DNA from: an uncultured Paracoccaceae bacterium
GTDB lineage: Bacteria > Pseudomonadota > Alphaproteobacteria > Rhodobacterales > Rhodobacteraceae
Length of the DNA stretch: 33,263 nucleotides
Assembly (NCBI GenBank): GCA_947497985.1
Contig: CANMIX010000020.1
Location: 1 to 33,263 of the forward strand
Reading direction: 5' to 3'
Part shown: positions 33,244 through 33,263 of the stretch, piece after piece
Numbering within the stretch: the stretch's first letter is position 1
How the letters are laid out: each line of letters opens with the position of its first letter
Program-made: the position numbers and the translations under genes
The notes under the pieces: model-generated
Database searches by the model: none
Seen by the model: the letters and a program-made list of their open reading frames with translations, nothing else
Told to the model about the DNA's origin: nothing

Positions 33244-33263
33244 ATGGCCAACAAGCGACCGAA
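33244..33263 (+). CDS. IS3-family transposase OrfA, 5' end (partial)
   Basis: Only the first six codons are in the window (MANKRP), preceded by GGAGG 6 nt upstream. This is the usual start of IS3-family OrfA proteins with an N-terminal helix-turn-helix (MANKRPKPEEIV-type). The gene continues beyond the right edge. Confidence 0.55.

Larger units (their letters stand above)
33202..33263 (+). mobile_element. Left end of an IS3-family insertion sequence
   Basis: The sequence from about 33202 (TGAAGTGGTCC) looks like an IS3-type left inverted repeat. It is followed by a leader with a hairpin and a strong Shine-Dalgarno sequence, then an OrfA start. The element runs past the window edge, so its right end, family subgroup and integrity cannot be judged. 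It is not the same subgroup as the remnant at 1-570, judging by the OrfA N-terminus. Confidence 0.65.

Noticed and set aside
1-33263. CRISPR array, tRNA or rRNA genes
   Set aside because: No regularly spaced direct repeats, cloverleaf-like segments or rRNA-like stretches were seen.

Overview
The window looks like accessory chromosome or large-plasmid DNA of a marine alphaproteobacterium, most likely of the Roseobacter group (Rhodobacteraceae). The evidence is the style of the genes: two polar amino-acid ABC importers (one Aap/Bzt-like), an FCD-type GntR regulator, an arsR-DUF6428 pair, a short tyrosine recombinase of a type common in this group, and short palindromic intergenic repeats built around TGGGCT/AGCCCA. 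No rRNA, tRNA or CRISPR array was seen.

Layout. 1-570: wreck of an IS3-family transposase. 1.2-7.9 kb: a leftward operon encoding a binding protein, two permeases, an ATPase, a class IV aminotransferase and a pyrroline-5-carboxylate reductase-like enzyme. It diverges from a GntR regulator across a promoter carrying four GTCGAC sites. 8.8-13.9 kb: a LysR regulator diverges from a ureohydrolase (agmatinase/guanidinobutyrase/arginase superfamily) and a second four-gene amino-acid-type importer, a probable uptake and hydrolysis unit for a guanidino compound. 14.2-14.8 kb: a lone tyrosine recombinase. 15.1-18.7 kb: a DoxX/DoxD-like membrane protein, a small Cys-containing protein and an ArsR repressor, divergent from a PLP-dependent decarboxylase. 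18.9-19.9 kb: a second ArsR gene, divergent from a DUF6428 protein and controlled by two identical palindromes. 20.1-24.4 kb: a membrane protein, then a leftward five-gene redox operon (azoreductase, SDR, small membrane protein, two antibiotic-biosynthesis-monooxygenase-like proteins), divergent from an AraC regulator.

25.2-32.2 kb is the most striking part. A 2,095-residue STAND NTPase has an N-terminal Cap4/DUF4297-type nuclease domain and is followed, with a 32-nt overlap, by a 227-residue helical partner. Domain order, size and pairing match an AVAST type III (Avs3a/Avs3b) anti-phage system. The pair is visibly more A/T-rich than its neighbours and is bounded by repeat-bearing intergenic DNA, a ProQ/FinO-domain gene and, at the right edge, the start of an intact-looking IS3-family element that seems to have cut a small membrane-protein gene. 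This is a typical defence-island setting.

In the two transport operons the sequence also suggests post-transcriptional tuning: each has a strong hairpin directly after the binding-protein gene and before the permease genes. A 90-bp imperfect repeat with TGGGCTSA/TSAGCCCA ends occurs twice in opposite orientations, and shorter relatives are scattered in other gaps.
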